From Oscillospiraceae bacterium (lineage in GTDB: Bacteria; Bacillota; Clostridia; Oscillospirales; CAG-272), in contig SVSM01000003.1 of assembly GCA_015064295.1 (NCBI GenBank), positions 1 through 64,000 on the forward strand: DNA of 64,000 bases, read 5' to 3'. The notes under the pieces were generated by a model, which worked only from the letters and a program-made list of their open reading frames with translations, made no database searches and was not told the DNA's origin. The translations under genes and the position numbers were made by a program. Shown piece after piece: positions 1 through 9,197 of this stretch (position 1 is its first letter; every line of letters starts with the position of its first letter).

Positions 1-524
1 AATGTGAAGTATCCTCGGAGCAACGGGTCGATTCTTTGATGTTCTTCCTCCGCCTTTTCAAGAGTTCTCACAAAGCAATCATACCCATATGTGTCTGCAA
101 GATACGGAATTCCTGCAACCGACAACAAGTAGTTATAGTCAATATAGTCATGATTCTTTTCGAGGTTTTTTCGAAATTTCTCCATTACCGGATTTAATTC
201 TTCCTCTGAAGCATAAATTGCATATCCGCGAATATAAAAAATCTTCATTGCAAGTCTGTGGCATTTTTTCAAATTTTCAAAATAGAACTCTTTCAGATCA
301 AATGCTTTTGCAGAGGGATTGAGTAACAGAATGCGAAGATGATCGAATCGAATTTCCCAGATATGTTTTTTTGAAGTAGCTTTATCGCAGAGATAATCAA
401 TAAGTTCTTGTGATAGTTCTATATTGTATAGTTTATTTAGATTGGCAATGTAATCAGGATGCAGTAAGCAATCGGAACACTTTTTAAAAGTGCGTTCTAA
501 CTCTGATAATAGGCAGTTATCCAT
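1..524 (-). CDS. Hypothetical protein, partial (runs off window start), AT-rich
   Basis: Manual reverse-complement translation from ATG at 524: MDNCLLSELERTFKKCSDCLLHPDYIANLNKLYNIELSQELIDYLCDKATSKKHIWEIRFDHLRIL... open to base 1. RBS-like ggagg upstream. Missing from ORF track, probably because it has no stop in the window. Confidence 0.75.
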   Translation of the reverse strand, partial: MDNCLLSELERTFKKCSDCLLHPDYIANLNKLYNIELSQELIDYLCDKATSKKHIWEIRFDHLRILLLNPSAKAFDLKEFYFENLKKCHRLAMKIFYIRGYAIYASEEELNPVMEKFRKNLEKNHDYIDYNYLLSVAGIPYLADTYGYDCFVRTLEKAEEEHQRIDPLLRGYFT

Positions 525-540
525 AATCTCCCCTCCTTGA

Positions 541-660
541 GTAAATTATACCATAGATACAACTATATTTCAACAATTGTTGGCTGTAATTCAACGATTA
601 CACCAATAAATCAACGATTATCGGAACAGTTTAACGATTATCTGTATTTTAACGATTTAA
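541..660 (-). repeat. Degenerate ~20-bp-period tandem repeats (ATCGTTRAA core) upstream of the 1..524 gene
   Basis: Reverse complement reads ATCGTTAAAATACAGATA / ATCGTTAAACTGTTCCGATA / ATCGTTGATTTATTGGTGTA / ATCGTTGAATTACAGCCAACA / ATTGTTGAAATATAG. Confidence 0.75.
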
Positions 661-724
661 AATAGAATTTAATTGATAATTTGCAAATTCATCTTCAAAA
701 AGTTCTCAAATAAGCTGACTTTAG

Positions 725-776
725 GCATAAAATAACCGTCATTCCGTTGTTTCAGAATGACGGTTATTCTTTGGCG
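725..776 (-). repeat. Hairpin repeat, copy 1 (inverted relative to the copy at 12309..12359)
   Basis: Reverse complement CGCCAAAGAATAACCGTCATTCTGAAACAACGGAATGACGGTTATTTTAT matches the sequence after tRNA-Ser(TGA) with one mismatch over about 50 nt. Confidence 0.85.
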
Positions 777-1147
777 TAGAAAGAGAGATTCTTGCAGACG
801 GGGCTTTGCCCCTTACTACCCCGAGAATGCTACGCATTCTCGATTTCGACTCACTCAAGTCCTCCGCCAAAAAATAGCCACCCTTTTGGGGGGGCGTAGA
901 AAGAGAGATTCTTGCAGACGGGGCTTTGCCCCTTACTGCCCCTAGAATGCTACGCATTCTCGATTTCGACTCGCTCAAGTCCTCCGCCAAAAAAATAGCC
1001 ACCCTTTTGGGGGGGCGTAGAAAGAGAGATTCTTGCAGACGGGGCTACGCCCCTTTCTGCCCCGAGAACGCTACCGCATTCTCGATTTCGACTCACTCAA
1101 ATCCTCCGCCAAAAAAATAGCCACCCTTTTGGGGTGGCTATTTTTTT
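773..1147 (-). repeat. Three tandem ~120-134 bp hairpin-rich units carrying tRNA-Ser 3'-end-like sequence
   Basis: ggcg[t/g]agaaagagagattc recurs at 773, 893, 1014 and 1148 (the last is the real tRNA). Each unit contains GCATTCTCG/CGAGAATGC and GGGGC/GCCCC hairpins. Confidence 0.9.
1111..1147 (-). terminator. Terminator-like hairpin after tRNA-Ser(GCT)
   Basis: aaaaaaatagccacccttttggggtggctattttttt. Confidence 0.75.
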
Positions 1148-1237
1148 GGCGGAGAAAGAGAGATTCGAACTCTCGCGCCGGTTTCCCGACCTACACCCTT
1201 AGCAGGGGCGCCTCTTCACCAACTTGAGTACTTCTCC
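1147..1237 (-). tRNA. tRNA-Ser (anticodon GCT), CCA encoded
   Basis: Reverse complement GGAGAAGTACTCAAGTTGGTGAAGAGGCGCCCCTGCTAAGGGTGTAGGTCGGGAAACCGGCGCGAGAGTTCGAATCTCTCTTTCTCCGCCA; long variable arm, TTCGAAT T loop. Confidence 0.93.
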
Positions 1238-1398
1238 ACTCGGTGACGGTAGTATTATACCACAAAACAACCCTTTTGGCAAGAGAAAAAATATTAAATT
1301 TATGTGAACGAGTGATCGAGGCGGCCGTCGGCCGGTTCTTGACAATTTTCGTCAGCCGTTGTATAATAATGATACGATAACAAGCACGAGGTAACGCG

Positions 1399-2625
1399 AT
1401 GTTAAACAAGCCACTGGCCGACCGTGTTCGACCGACCTCCTTTGATGAAATGGTGGGACAGAGCCACCTCTTCGGTGAGAACGGCACGGTGCGGAAGATC
1501 TGTGCCGAGCACTATCTTCCCAACATGATCTTTTACGGCCCACCCGGCACCGGTAAGACCACGGCGGCGGGTATCATTGCGGCGGGCTCAGGCATGACGC
1601 TCCGCCATCTCAACGCCACCTCGGCGTCGCTTTCCGACGTCAAGGACGTGGTGGCCGAGACGGGGACGCTCCTCGGCAGCGAGGGGATCCTCCTCTATCT
1701 TGACGAGATCCAATACTTCAACAAAAAGCAGCAGCAGTCCCTGCTTGAATACATCGAGGACGGGCGCATCACGCTGATCGCCTCCACCACCGAGAACCCC
1801 TATCTCTACGTCTACAACGCCATTCTCTCCCGCTCGGCGGTGTTTGAGTTCAAGGCGGTGTCGGCTATCGAGATCCTGCCCGCTCTGCGCCGTGCCATGG
1901 GCGTGTTAAACACCGAAACGGGACGGGAGAAGACGGTCACCGACGAGGTGCTGACGTACATCGCAGGTGCGGCGGCCGGAGACGTTCGGCGGGCGGTGAA
2001 CCTGCTGGAAAACACCTATTTTACCGCCGGCAAGGAGCTGACCAAGGAAGCCGTCCGGGCCTTTACCCCCTCGGTGATCGGCAACTTTGACAAGAGCGGC
2101 ACGGTGCATTACGATCTGCTATCGGGGCTGCAAAAATCCATTCGCGGCTCCGATCCCGACGCGGCCATCTTCTATCTGGCCAAGATCCTTGAGGGCGGCG
2201 ATCTCATCGGTGCCTGTCGGCGCTTGCAGGTGATCGCCTGCGAGGACATCGGCCTTGCCTATCCGCAAGCGGCGCAGATCGTCCTGTCCTGCGTGCAGAT
2301 GGCCAACAACCTGGGCCTGCCTGAGGCGCGGATCCCCTTGGCCGAGGCGACGGTGCTGCTTGCTACCGCGCCCAAGTCCAACAGTGCCTATCTGGCCTAC
2401 GCGGCGGCCGCCGAGGACATTGCGGCGGGGAAGGGGCAGGTCATGCCGCCTTATCTTCGTCCCTCCAATCAGTTCGACGGCTACAAGTATCCCCACGATT
2501 ACGAGAACCATTACGTCAAGCAGCAATATCTGCCCGACGATCTGAAAAACGCTGCCTACTATACCTACGGTGACAACAAGACCGAGCAGGCCGCCAAGAC
2601 CTACTGGGAGAAGATCAAGAAATAA
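1399..2625 (+). CDS. rarA: Replication-associated recombination protein A (AAA ATPase, RarA/MgsA)
   Basis: MLNKPLADRVRPTSFDEMVGQSHLFGENG...MIFYGPPGTGKTT; C-terminal YKYPHDYENHYVKQQYLPD typical of RarA. Confidence 0.93.
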   Translation: MLNKPLADRVRPTSFDEMVGQSHLFGENGTVRKICAEHYLPNMIFYGPPGTGKTTAAGIIAAGSGMTLRHLNATSASLSDVKDVVAETGTLLGSEGILLYLDEIQYFNKKQQQSLLEYIEDGRITLIASTTENPYLYVYNAILSRSAVFEFKAVSAIEILPALRRAMGVLNTETGREKTVTDEVLTYIAGAAAGDVRRAVNLLENTYFTAGKELTKEAVRAFTPSVIGNFDKSGTVHYDLLSGLQKSIRGSDPDAAIFYLAKILEGGDLIGACRRLQVIACEDIGLAYPQAAQIVLSCVQMANNLGLPEARIPLAEATVLLATAPKSNSAYLAYAAAAEDIAAGKGQVMPPYLRPSNQFDGYKYPHDYENHYVKQQYLPDDLKNAAYYTYGDNKTEQAAKTYWEKIKK

Positions 2626-2631
2626 TCTCAC

Positions 2632-2672
2632 GAAAAGAAGCGAAAAACGGCGTTTTTCGCTTCTTTCTTTTT
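2632..2672 (+). terminator. Rho-independent terminator after rarA
   Basis: gaagcgaaaaacggcgtttttcgcttctttcttttt. Confidence 0.7.
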
Positions 2673-2759
2673 GCATCGTGGGTTTGACAAGGGGCGTTTT
2701 TTGTGGTATAATAAAATAAATATGCCGTTATGGCAAAAGAAAGGGGTTCGGAGAAAAGG

Positions 2760-3863
2760 ATGAAGCTGCGGCTTATGATCTTGCTCACCCTGCTGGCCCT
2801 TCTTGCGGTGTCGATTCCGGCAGGAATGGCGTCTACGGCGGAGCCCCTTCCGCTCCCCACGTTCAAGGAGGAGCTGACGCCGACGATGTCCCCCGACGAG
2901 GAGACGCCCGAAACGCTCTTACCTCACGAAGCGCTGCCGCCCGAGACTCATACCATTACCCTGTCCTTCGTGGGGGACTGTATGCTGGCCTCCTATAAGG
3001 GGCAGTACGGCGCCAAAAAGTTTAACACGGCGGCTGATAAATACCCTGCCTCTCACTTTTTTGAGAAGATGTATCCCATCTTTTCCTCCGATGATTTTAC
3101 CATCGCCAACTGTGAAAACGTCTTTACCGACCGTGATCTGACTGAACGGGCCAAGAACCACAGCCCCGCCTATTGGTACAAGAGCCCCTCCAAAAACGCC
3201 GCCATCTTCAAGGAAGGGGCGGTGGAGATCGTCTCTCTGGCCAACAACCATTTTAACGATTACGGCAAGGCAGGGAAAACCGACACCATCGCGGCGGTGG
3301 AGGCCCAGGGCCTTCTCTGGGGAAAGGACGGTGATCCCGTCATCGTCGAGAAATACGGCGTTCGGATCGGCATCGTCATGTGCGGTCTCTGGGGCTCCTA
3401 TCAGACGAAATCGGTCATCAAGGAGATCAAGGCCCTGGAGGAGGTCACCGACTATCAGATCGTGTACTACCACGGTGGTACCGAGCGGGTCTATACGCCA
3501 AACCCTTGGCGTGTGACCGCCTCGGAGGATATGATCGATGCGGGAGCCGATCTGGTGATCGGCGGCCATCCCCACGTGCTTCAGCCCATGACCACCTATA
3601 AGGGACGTGACGTCCTGTATTCTCTCGGCAATTTCCTCTTTGGCGGGACCACCCGCGACGACCGTTTCACGGTGGTCTATCAAAAGATCCTCACCGTGTC
3701 CGAGGGCGTGATCCTGGAGGAGAGCCACAACCTGATCCCCGTCTACGAGTACGAAGGGAAGTCCACGACGATTTGGCAGCCCTTTCCCATGGAGGCAGGC
3801 AGTAAGGATTACGAAAAGGTCCTTGCCTTTATGCGGGGCGAGACCAAGTCTCCCAAGGCTTGA
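2760..3863 (+). CDS. CapA family protein (PGA capsule biosynthesis-type metallophosphoesterase), exported
   Basis: Signal peptide, FVGDCMLA, NCENVFTDRD, SLANNHFNDYG, GGHPHVLQPM, YSLGNFLFGG. Confidence 0.85.
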   Translation: MKLRLMILLTLLALLAVSIPAGMASTAEPLPLPTFKEELTPTMSPDEETPETLLPHEALPPETHTITLSFVGDCMLASYKGQYGAKKFNTAADKYPASHFFEKMYPIFSSDDFTIANCENVFTDRDLTERAKNHSPAYWYKSPSKNAAIFKEGAVEIVSLANNHFNDYGKAGKTDTIAAVEAQGLLWGKDGDPVIVEKYGVRIGIVMCGLWGSYQTKSVIKEIKALEEVTDYQIVYYHGGTERVYTPNPWRVTASEDMIDAGADLVIGGHPHVLQPMTTYKGRDVLYSLGNFLFGGTTRDDRFTVVYQKILTVSEGVILEESHNLIPVYEYEGKSTTIWQPFPMEAGSKDYEKVLAFMRGETKSPKA

Positions 3864-4241
3864 TCACCGCAGCAGCATCAGTCCCCCTGCCACGATGACG
3901 AGAAGGGCAAACAGCTTCTCAAGAAACGACGTGGGAAGTCGGTCGAGAAGCCAGGCACCCAGCGCGCCGCCTATGGCGGCGGGAATGAGATACGACGGAA
4001 GTCGATCGGTCACGATCGGTTCTCTCAGTGCATAGATTACCGCCGATACCGCCGAAAGGGCCAGGGTGACCAGGGCCGTGGAGGCCAGAAGATCCCGCGT
4101 GTTTTGCTCATCCCTTCGACTCAAAAAATAGGAGCCGAAAAGCAGCAGGATCCCGCCTCCCGTGCCGAGAAAGCCGTTGATAAAGCCGGCCGAGGCGCCG
4201 AGAAGCAGGTAGGAAAGTGTGCTTGGATGCGATCGTTTCAT
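3864..4241 (-). CDS. TauE/SafE family permease, short (one half-module)
   Basis: GASAGFINGFLGTGGGILLLFGSYFL ... AIGGALGAWLLDRLPTSFLEKLFALLVIVAGGLML. Confidence 0.7.
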   Translation of the reverse strand: MKRSHPSTLSYLLLGASAGFINGFLGTGGGILLLFGSYFLSRRDEQNTRDLLASTALVTLALSAVSAVIYALREPIVTDRLPSYLIPAAIGGALGAWLLDRLPTSFLEKLFALLVIVAGGLMLLR

Positions 4242-4317
4242 GGGGCCTCCGTCATGTTTGGGCGGTGAGTCGCCTATATATGAAAAGAGTAATTATGCAA
4301 AAGGAAGGTGCGGCGTC

Positions 4318-5145
4318 TTGTCGATAGTATCTGCGATTTTCTATGGAATCATTCAAGGGTTAACGGAGTTTCTTCCGGTGTCAAGCTCGGGGCATCTTGC
4401 CATCGCCCACGGGATCTTTGGCACCGCTAATTTAGACGCCGATTATTTCACCTTCGATATTCTTCTGCACCTGGCTACCCTGGTGGCGGTGCTGATCGTC
4501 TATCATAAGGACATCTTCCCGCTGATCCCTGCCTTTTTTCGACTGATCGGCAAGGTGTTCCGCGGCAAATTCCGCCTTTCGGAATACGACGATCGGGAAA
4601 AAATGCTGGTATATCTGATCCTCGCAACCCTGCCTCTGGTAGCGGCGGTGTTCTTGAACGATAAGGTGGAGGCGCTGGGACAGTACGTCAAGGTCGTGGG
4701 CGGGATCCTGATCCTAAACGGTGTGGTGCTCTTTTTATCGGATCGCATCGGGAAGGGCGACAGGGAGCTTTCCGATATGAAGCCCGGGAATGCACTGACG
4801 GTAGGTCTTTGCCAGCTCTGTGCCATCCTGCCGGGACTTTCCCGCTCGGGATCCACCATCACCGGCGGCCGTCTCTGCGGCTTCAGCCGTGAGTTTGCCG
4901 TAAAATTCTCCTTCATCCTCTCCATTCCCGCCATTTTGGGGGCAAACATTTTTAAGATCCCGGATCTGATGGAGAACCCCATTCCCGCCGCGGATCTCCC
5001 CGCCTACGGGCTTGGAATGCTGGCGGCGGCGGTGACGGGCATCCTGGCCATGAAGCTGCTGGCTTACGTATCCAAGAAATCCAATTTCCGCGTGTTTTCT
5101 CTCTACTGCGTGGCCGTCGGTCTGCTGGCGGTCCTGTTCGGATGA
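4318..5145 (+). CDS. uppP: Undecaprenyl-diphosphatase UppP/BacA
   Basis: GIIQGLTEFLPVSSSGHLAI and LPGLSRSGSTI motifs; likely TTG start behind aaggaagg. Confidence 0.93.
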   Translation: MSIVSAIFYGIIQGLTEFLPVSSSGHLAIAHGIFGTANLDADYFTFDILLHLATLVAVLIVYHKDIFPLIPAFFRLIGKVFRGKFRLSEYDDREKMLVYLILATLPLVAAVFLNDKVEALGQYVKVVGGILILNGVVLFLSDRIGKGDRELSDMKPGNALTVGLCQLCAILPGLSRSGSTITGGRLCGFSREFAVKFSFILSIPAILGANIFKIPDLMENPIPAADLPAYGLGMLAAAVTGILAMKLLAYVSKKSNFRVFSLYCVAVGLLAVLFG

Positions 5146-5175
5146 TGAAATGACGAAAGAAAAGGACGTATAACG

Positions 5176-7869
5176 ATGTCGGATACCAAGAAAAACAAAA
5201 AAACGACCAAGAAAAGCGGGTCGGCCGGATCCAAGCTTACCGGAAGACGGGCCGAGGCCGTCAAAAAAACGGCGCCCAAACAGGAGCAGCAGGTGGAAGC
5301 CGTTGACAGAACCATCCACCAACTTCTCCCTTATCTGTTCGGCGTGGCGGCCATCTTTATTCTGATCTGCTTCTTCTCCGAGGGGCTGACGGGTATCGTG
5401 GGCAAGGCTCTGCGGTGGCTGTTCTACGGCCTCTTCGGCGGCACGGCCTTCGCAGTGCCGGTGCTTCTTGCCATCCTTGCCGTCTTTTGGCGCAAGGCCC
5501 TGCGAAAGGGCGGGCCTAACCTTCTGACGGTCTATCAGGCCATCTTTTTCATCTTCCTTTCGGCCATGATCCATATCTGGGCCAAGGGAGAGCTTGAGGC
5601 CTTCTCGCTCCCCACCTTCTGGAAGGATGGCATGAAACTGACGGGAGGCGGCGCCATCGGCGGGATATTGGGCTTTGCGCTCTATCAGCTCACGGGGCCC
5701 ATCGGATCGAATATCATCGGCATCGCCGCCATGGTGGTGTTCGGACTCTTTATGTTCGGTCTGACGCCCTATTCCATTTACGTTTACATCGCCTATTATC
5801 TCCACGAGAGAAAGGAGCGCCTTGCCGCTGAGGAGGCGGTAGCGGAAGAAAAGCCCGAGCGCAAGACCTATCACTTCCGCCCTGCGGAAGTGGAGGAGAC
5901 ACCCTCCCGCGTCAAGCGTGATCCCATTGATCGTCATCGCTTTGAGCCAGACGTGGAGGTGGGAGACGGCTATACCGAAGAAGCTTCCGCCGTGACCGAG
6001 ACGCCTGCCAAGGCAGAGGTCAACCCCTACGAGGGACTGGCTGAGGAGGACGTTCCGCCCTTTGACGTGGACGTTACCGTGGAGCGTGTGAAGCCCATCG
6101 ATACCAAGAAGATCACCCGCCGTCCCGACTCGGTGCTTCCCAAAAACGGTACGCCCGACGATCCTACGGCCGAAGGAAAGACCGATTTACAGAGCATCTT
6201 CACCGATCCCGACGGGGTGGACGTGATCCAGCGTTTTGCCGAGGAGCAAAAGAAAAAGGAGCTGGAGAGACAGCGTCTGAACGGCATTCCGTCGGAAACG
6301 ACGGAGGAGGATCTGAAGGTCTCCCGCACGTCTCTTGCCGAGGAGCGTGCGAAGGCGCCCGAGGTGGTGAAGAAGGAGTACGTCTACCCGCCGATCTCTC
6401 TCTTGCGGCTGGACAACACGCCGAAAAACGTGGACATCAGCGAGGAGCTGCACAGTAACGCCGTCAAGCTGGTGGAGACTCTTCGCAGCTTTAAGGTGCG
6501 TACCCGTATCGTCAACGTTTCCCGCGGGCCCGCCATCACCCGCTACGAGCTGGCCCCCGAGGAGGGCGTCCGCGTGCGTGCCATTGCGAACCTGGTGGAC
6601 GATATTGCGCTGAATCTGGCCACTACCGGCGTTCGTATCGAGGCTCCTATCCCCGGCAAGGCCGCCGTGGGCATTGAGGTGCCGAATAAGAGCGTTTCTA
6701 CGGTGTATCTCCGAGAGCTGGTGGATACCGAGACCTTCCGCAAGGCGCAGAGCAAGCTCCACGTCTCCCTTGGTGTGGACGTGGCAGGCGAGCCTGTGTA
6801 TCTTGACATTGCCAAGATGCCTCACCTGCTGATCGCCGGTGCTACCGGTATGGGTAAGTCGGTCTGTATCAACAGTGTGATCACCAGTCTTCTCTATAAG
6901 TCCTCCCCCGAGGAGGTCAAGCTCATTCTGATCGATCCCAAGAAGGTAGAGCTCAACATCTATAACGGCCTGCCCCACCTCTTGGTTCCCGTGGTGTCCG
7001 AGCCCAAGAAGGCCGCCGGCTCCCTCCAGTGGGCGGTGACCGAAATGGAGCGCCGCTTCGCACTCATCGAGGAGGTAGGCGTCCGGGACGTGAAAATGTA
7101 TAACACCGTCACCAAGGACGATCCCGAAAAGGAATTCCTCCCCCAGATTGTCATCATCATCGACGAGCTTGCCGACCTGATGATGACGGCTCCCGACGAC
7201 GTGGAGGATTCTATCTGCCGTCTGGCCCAGAAGGCCCGCGCCGCCGGCATGCATCTCATCATCGGTACCCAGCGTCCCTCGGTGGACGTGATCACTGGCC
7301 TGATCAAGGCCAACGTGCCCTCCCGTATCGCCTTTACCGTAGCCTCCCAGACCGACTCCCGCGTGGTGCTGGATATGGCAGGCGCCGAAAAGCTGATCGG
7401 ACGAGGCGATATGCTCTACGCACCGGTCGGCGCCTCCAAGCCCCGCCGTGTGCAGGGTGCTTTCGTCAGTGAGGTGGAGGTGGAGAACGTCGTGCGCTTC
7501 ATCAAGGAACAAAACGGCGACGACGTGACCTATAGCTCCGAGATCATGGACAGCATCGAGCGCGCCGCCGCGGCTTGCGGAAGCGGCAAGAAGGGCGGAG
7601 GCGGCATCGGCTCAGCCGACGGAGATCTGGACGACGGCGGCGATTCCATGCTCCGTCCCGCCATCGAGCTGGCACTGGAGACCGGAAAGATCTCCACGTC
7701 CTTGATCCAAAGACGATTGTCTCTCGGCTACGGACGTGCCGCCAAGCTCATCGATGAGATGGAAAAGCGCGGTATCGTGTCACCCCCCGAAGGGCAAAAG
7801 CCCCGCACCCTCCTGATCACCAAGCAACAGTATATGGAGATGGTGCTGAACCGCAGCGAGGAGCTGTGA
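5176..7869 (+). CDS. DNA translocase FtsK/SpoIIIE
   Basis: Four N-terminal TM segments; MPHLLIAGATGMGKSVCINS; IVIIIDELADLMM; C-terminal gamma domain. Confidence 0.95.
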   Translation: MSDTKKNKKTTKKSGSAGSKLTGRRAEAVKKTAPKQEQQVEAVDRTIHQLLPYLFGVAAIFILICFFSEGLTGIVGKALRWLFYGLFGGTAFAVPVLLAILAVFWRKALRKGGPNLLTVYQAIFFIFLSAMIHIWAKGELEAFSLPTFWKDGMKLTGGGAIGGILGFALYQLTGPIGSNIIGIAAMVVFGLFMFGLTPYSIYVYIAYYLHERKERLAAEEAVAEEKPERKTYHFRPAEVEETPSRVKRDPIDRHRFEPDVEVGDGYTEEASAVTETPAKAEVNPYEGLAEEDVPPFDVDVTVERVKPIDTKKITRRPDSVLPKNGTPDDPTAEGKTDLQSIFTDPDGVDVIQRFAEEQKKKELERQRLNGIPSETTEEDLKVSRTSLAEERAKAPEVVKKEYVYPPISLLRLDNTPKNVDISEELHSNAVKLVETLRSFKVRTRIVNVSRGPAITRYELAPEEGVRVRAIANLVDDIALNLATTGVRIEAPIPGKAAVGIEVPNKSVSTVYLRELVDTETFRKAQSKLHVSLGVDVAGEPVYLDIAKMPHLLIAGATGMGKSVCINSVITSLLYKSSPEEVKLILIDPKKVELNIYNGLPHLLVPVVSEPKKAAGSLQWAVTEMERRFALIEEVGVRDVKMYNTVTKDDPEKEFLPQIVIIIDELADLMMTAPDDVEDSICRLAQKARAAGMHLIIGTQRPSVDVITGLIKANVPSRIAFTVASQTDSRVVLDMAGAEKLIGRGDMLYAPVGASKPRRVQGAFVSEVEVENVVRFIKEQNGDDVTYSSEIMDSIERAAAACGSGKKGGGGIGSADGDLDDGGDSMLRPAIELALETGKISTSLIQRRLSLGYGRAAKLIDEMEKRGIVSPPEGQKPRTLLITKQQYMEMVLNRSEEL

Positions 7870-7898
7870 GACGCTCCTGCCACGGGATGCAACGCAAG

Positions 7899-7937
7899 AA
7901 AAAAGGAGTGCCGCTGACGCGGCACTCCTTTCGTTTT
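7899..7937. terminator. Terminator hairpin
   Basis: aaaggagtgccgctgacgcggcactcctttcgtttt. Confidence 0.75.
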
Positions 7938-8051
7938 GGTGAGGCAAGAGAGACGTGCTCGCCTTGCCGATGCTTGGCAACGCTTCCACAAAAAAGAGGG
8001 CCATTCTCTTGATTCCGTCATGAGAATGTGATACAATAAAAGAAAAAAACG

Positions 8052-9113
8052 ATGGGGGATCTTATGAGAGCAACGGAGATGGATATACAAAAGCTGGAGG
8101 AGCTCTACGCCGGCCGAAGGGCCTTTTTCGGCGACCTCCACAACCACGCCGATACCTCGGATCGCAGCGACGGCAAGCGGCCCCTTTCCCATTGGCGGGG
8201 TGCCCTTGAGGCCTTGAAGATGGACTTTGCCGCCATCCTGGACCACGGCCAGGTGGAGCATATGTATAAGCCCGAATGGGAGGACGGCCTGTTCGTGGGA
8301 GGCACCGAGCCGGGAACGAATATTTTAGACTTCAAGGGCGAATCCGGTTATATGCATTACAACATGATCTTTGCCGATGCCAAGCCGCTGGAGGAGCTTT
8401 TGGAGGCGTTCCCCGAGTTTGAATTTACCGGAGGGATCTTCGGTCGGTTTCGCTATCCCGATTTCACCACCGAGCGTTTTGTGGAATTGGTGGATTACGT
8501 GTTGGCTCACGATGGCTTTTTCGTTCATCCCCATCCTGCACAGCTGATGCGCTCCGAGGATCCTCGGGATTACGTGTTTCGGGAGCATACCGGTCTTGAG
8601 GTGTTTTACGGGAATCTGCGAAACGATTACACCAAGGCCAACTATCAGCTTTGGCTGAGCATTTTGGCCTGCGGGCTGAAGGTCTACGCCACGGGCGGAA
8701 ATGACAATCACGCCTGTGCGGCAGACACGGCGCTGACCTGCATTTACGCCGAAGAAAAAAGCAACCGCGCCTATATCACCCGCTTGCGAGAGGGCGACGT
8801 GGTCTGTGGGTCGGTGGGGATCCGCATGGTCGTGAATGAGACACGGATGGGCGGAACCTGCGATTTCCGCGGGGGACGGCTGGTATGGAGCGTGCAGGAT
8901 TTTCATCCCAGCGTAAAGAACCCCGAGCACACCTACCGTGTGGAGCTTTGGGATCATAACGGTGTGGTGATGAGTCAAGAGATCCTCTGTGATCAGCCGT
9001 CATATTTTGCCGTCGATACCGATCCCAAAGCAAAATTTTATCGGGTAGAGGTCATTGACGTAAACACCGGATACCGAATCGCATTGGGAAATCCCATTTG
9101 GAATCACGAGTAA
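8052..9113 (+). CDS. PHP-domain/CehA-like metal-dependent hydrolase
   Basis: FFGDLHNHADTSDRSDGKRPL, AILDHG, FVHPHP, ATGGNDNHA; possible start at 8064. Confidence 0.65.
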   Translation: MGDLMRATEMDIQKLEELYAGRRAFFGDLHNHADTSDRSDGKRPLSHWRGALEALKMDFAAILDHGQVEHMYKPEWEDGLFVGGTEPGTNILDFKGESGYMHYNMIFADAKPLEELLEAFPEFEFTGGIFGRFRYPDFTTERFVELVDYVLAHDGFFVHPHPAQLMRSEDPRDYVFREHTGLEVFYGNLRNDYTKANYQLWLSILACGLKVYATGGNDNHACAADTALTCIYAEEKSNRAYITRLREGDVVCGSVGIRMVVNETRMGGTCDFRGGRLVWSVQDFHPSVKNPEHTYRVELWDHNGVVMSQEILCDQPSYFAVDTDPKAKFYRVEVIDVNTGYRIALGNPIWNHE

Positions 9114-9118
9114 ACAAA

Positions 9119-9160
9119 CAACAAGAACCGTTGCGGGGACCGCAACGGTTCTTTCTTGTT
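9119..9160. terminator. Bidirectional terminator between convergent genes
   Basis: acaagaaccgttgcggggaccgcaacggttctttcttgt. Confidence 0.8.
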
Positions 9161-9197
9161 GATTATATGATGCGCGTTTTCTGCGAAGAACAGGGCA

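Noticed and set aside
773-1147. Possible CRISPR array
   Set aside because: Unit period is 120-134 bp with near-identical whole units, no variable spacers, and no cas genes.
739-1227. Short ORFs on both strands containing repeated FLAEDLSESKSRMRSILG / RRKRDSCRRGFAP peptides
   Set aside because: They are translations of the tandem hairpin units beside tRNA-Ser; no RBS logic and both strands open.
4735-5937. 400-aa minus-strand ORF opposite uppP/ftsK
   Set aside because: Antisense of two recognisable genes; no family resemblance.
6187-7512. 441-aa minus-strand ORF within ftsK
   Set aside because: Shadow ORF, His/Gly/Leu-rich antisense composition.
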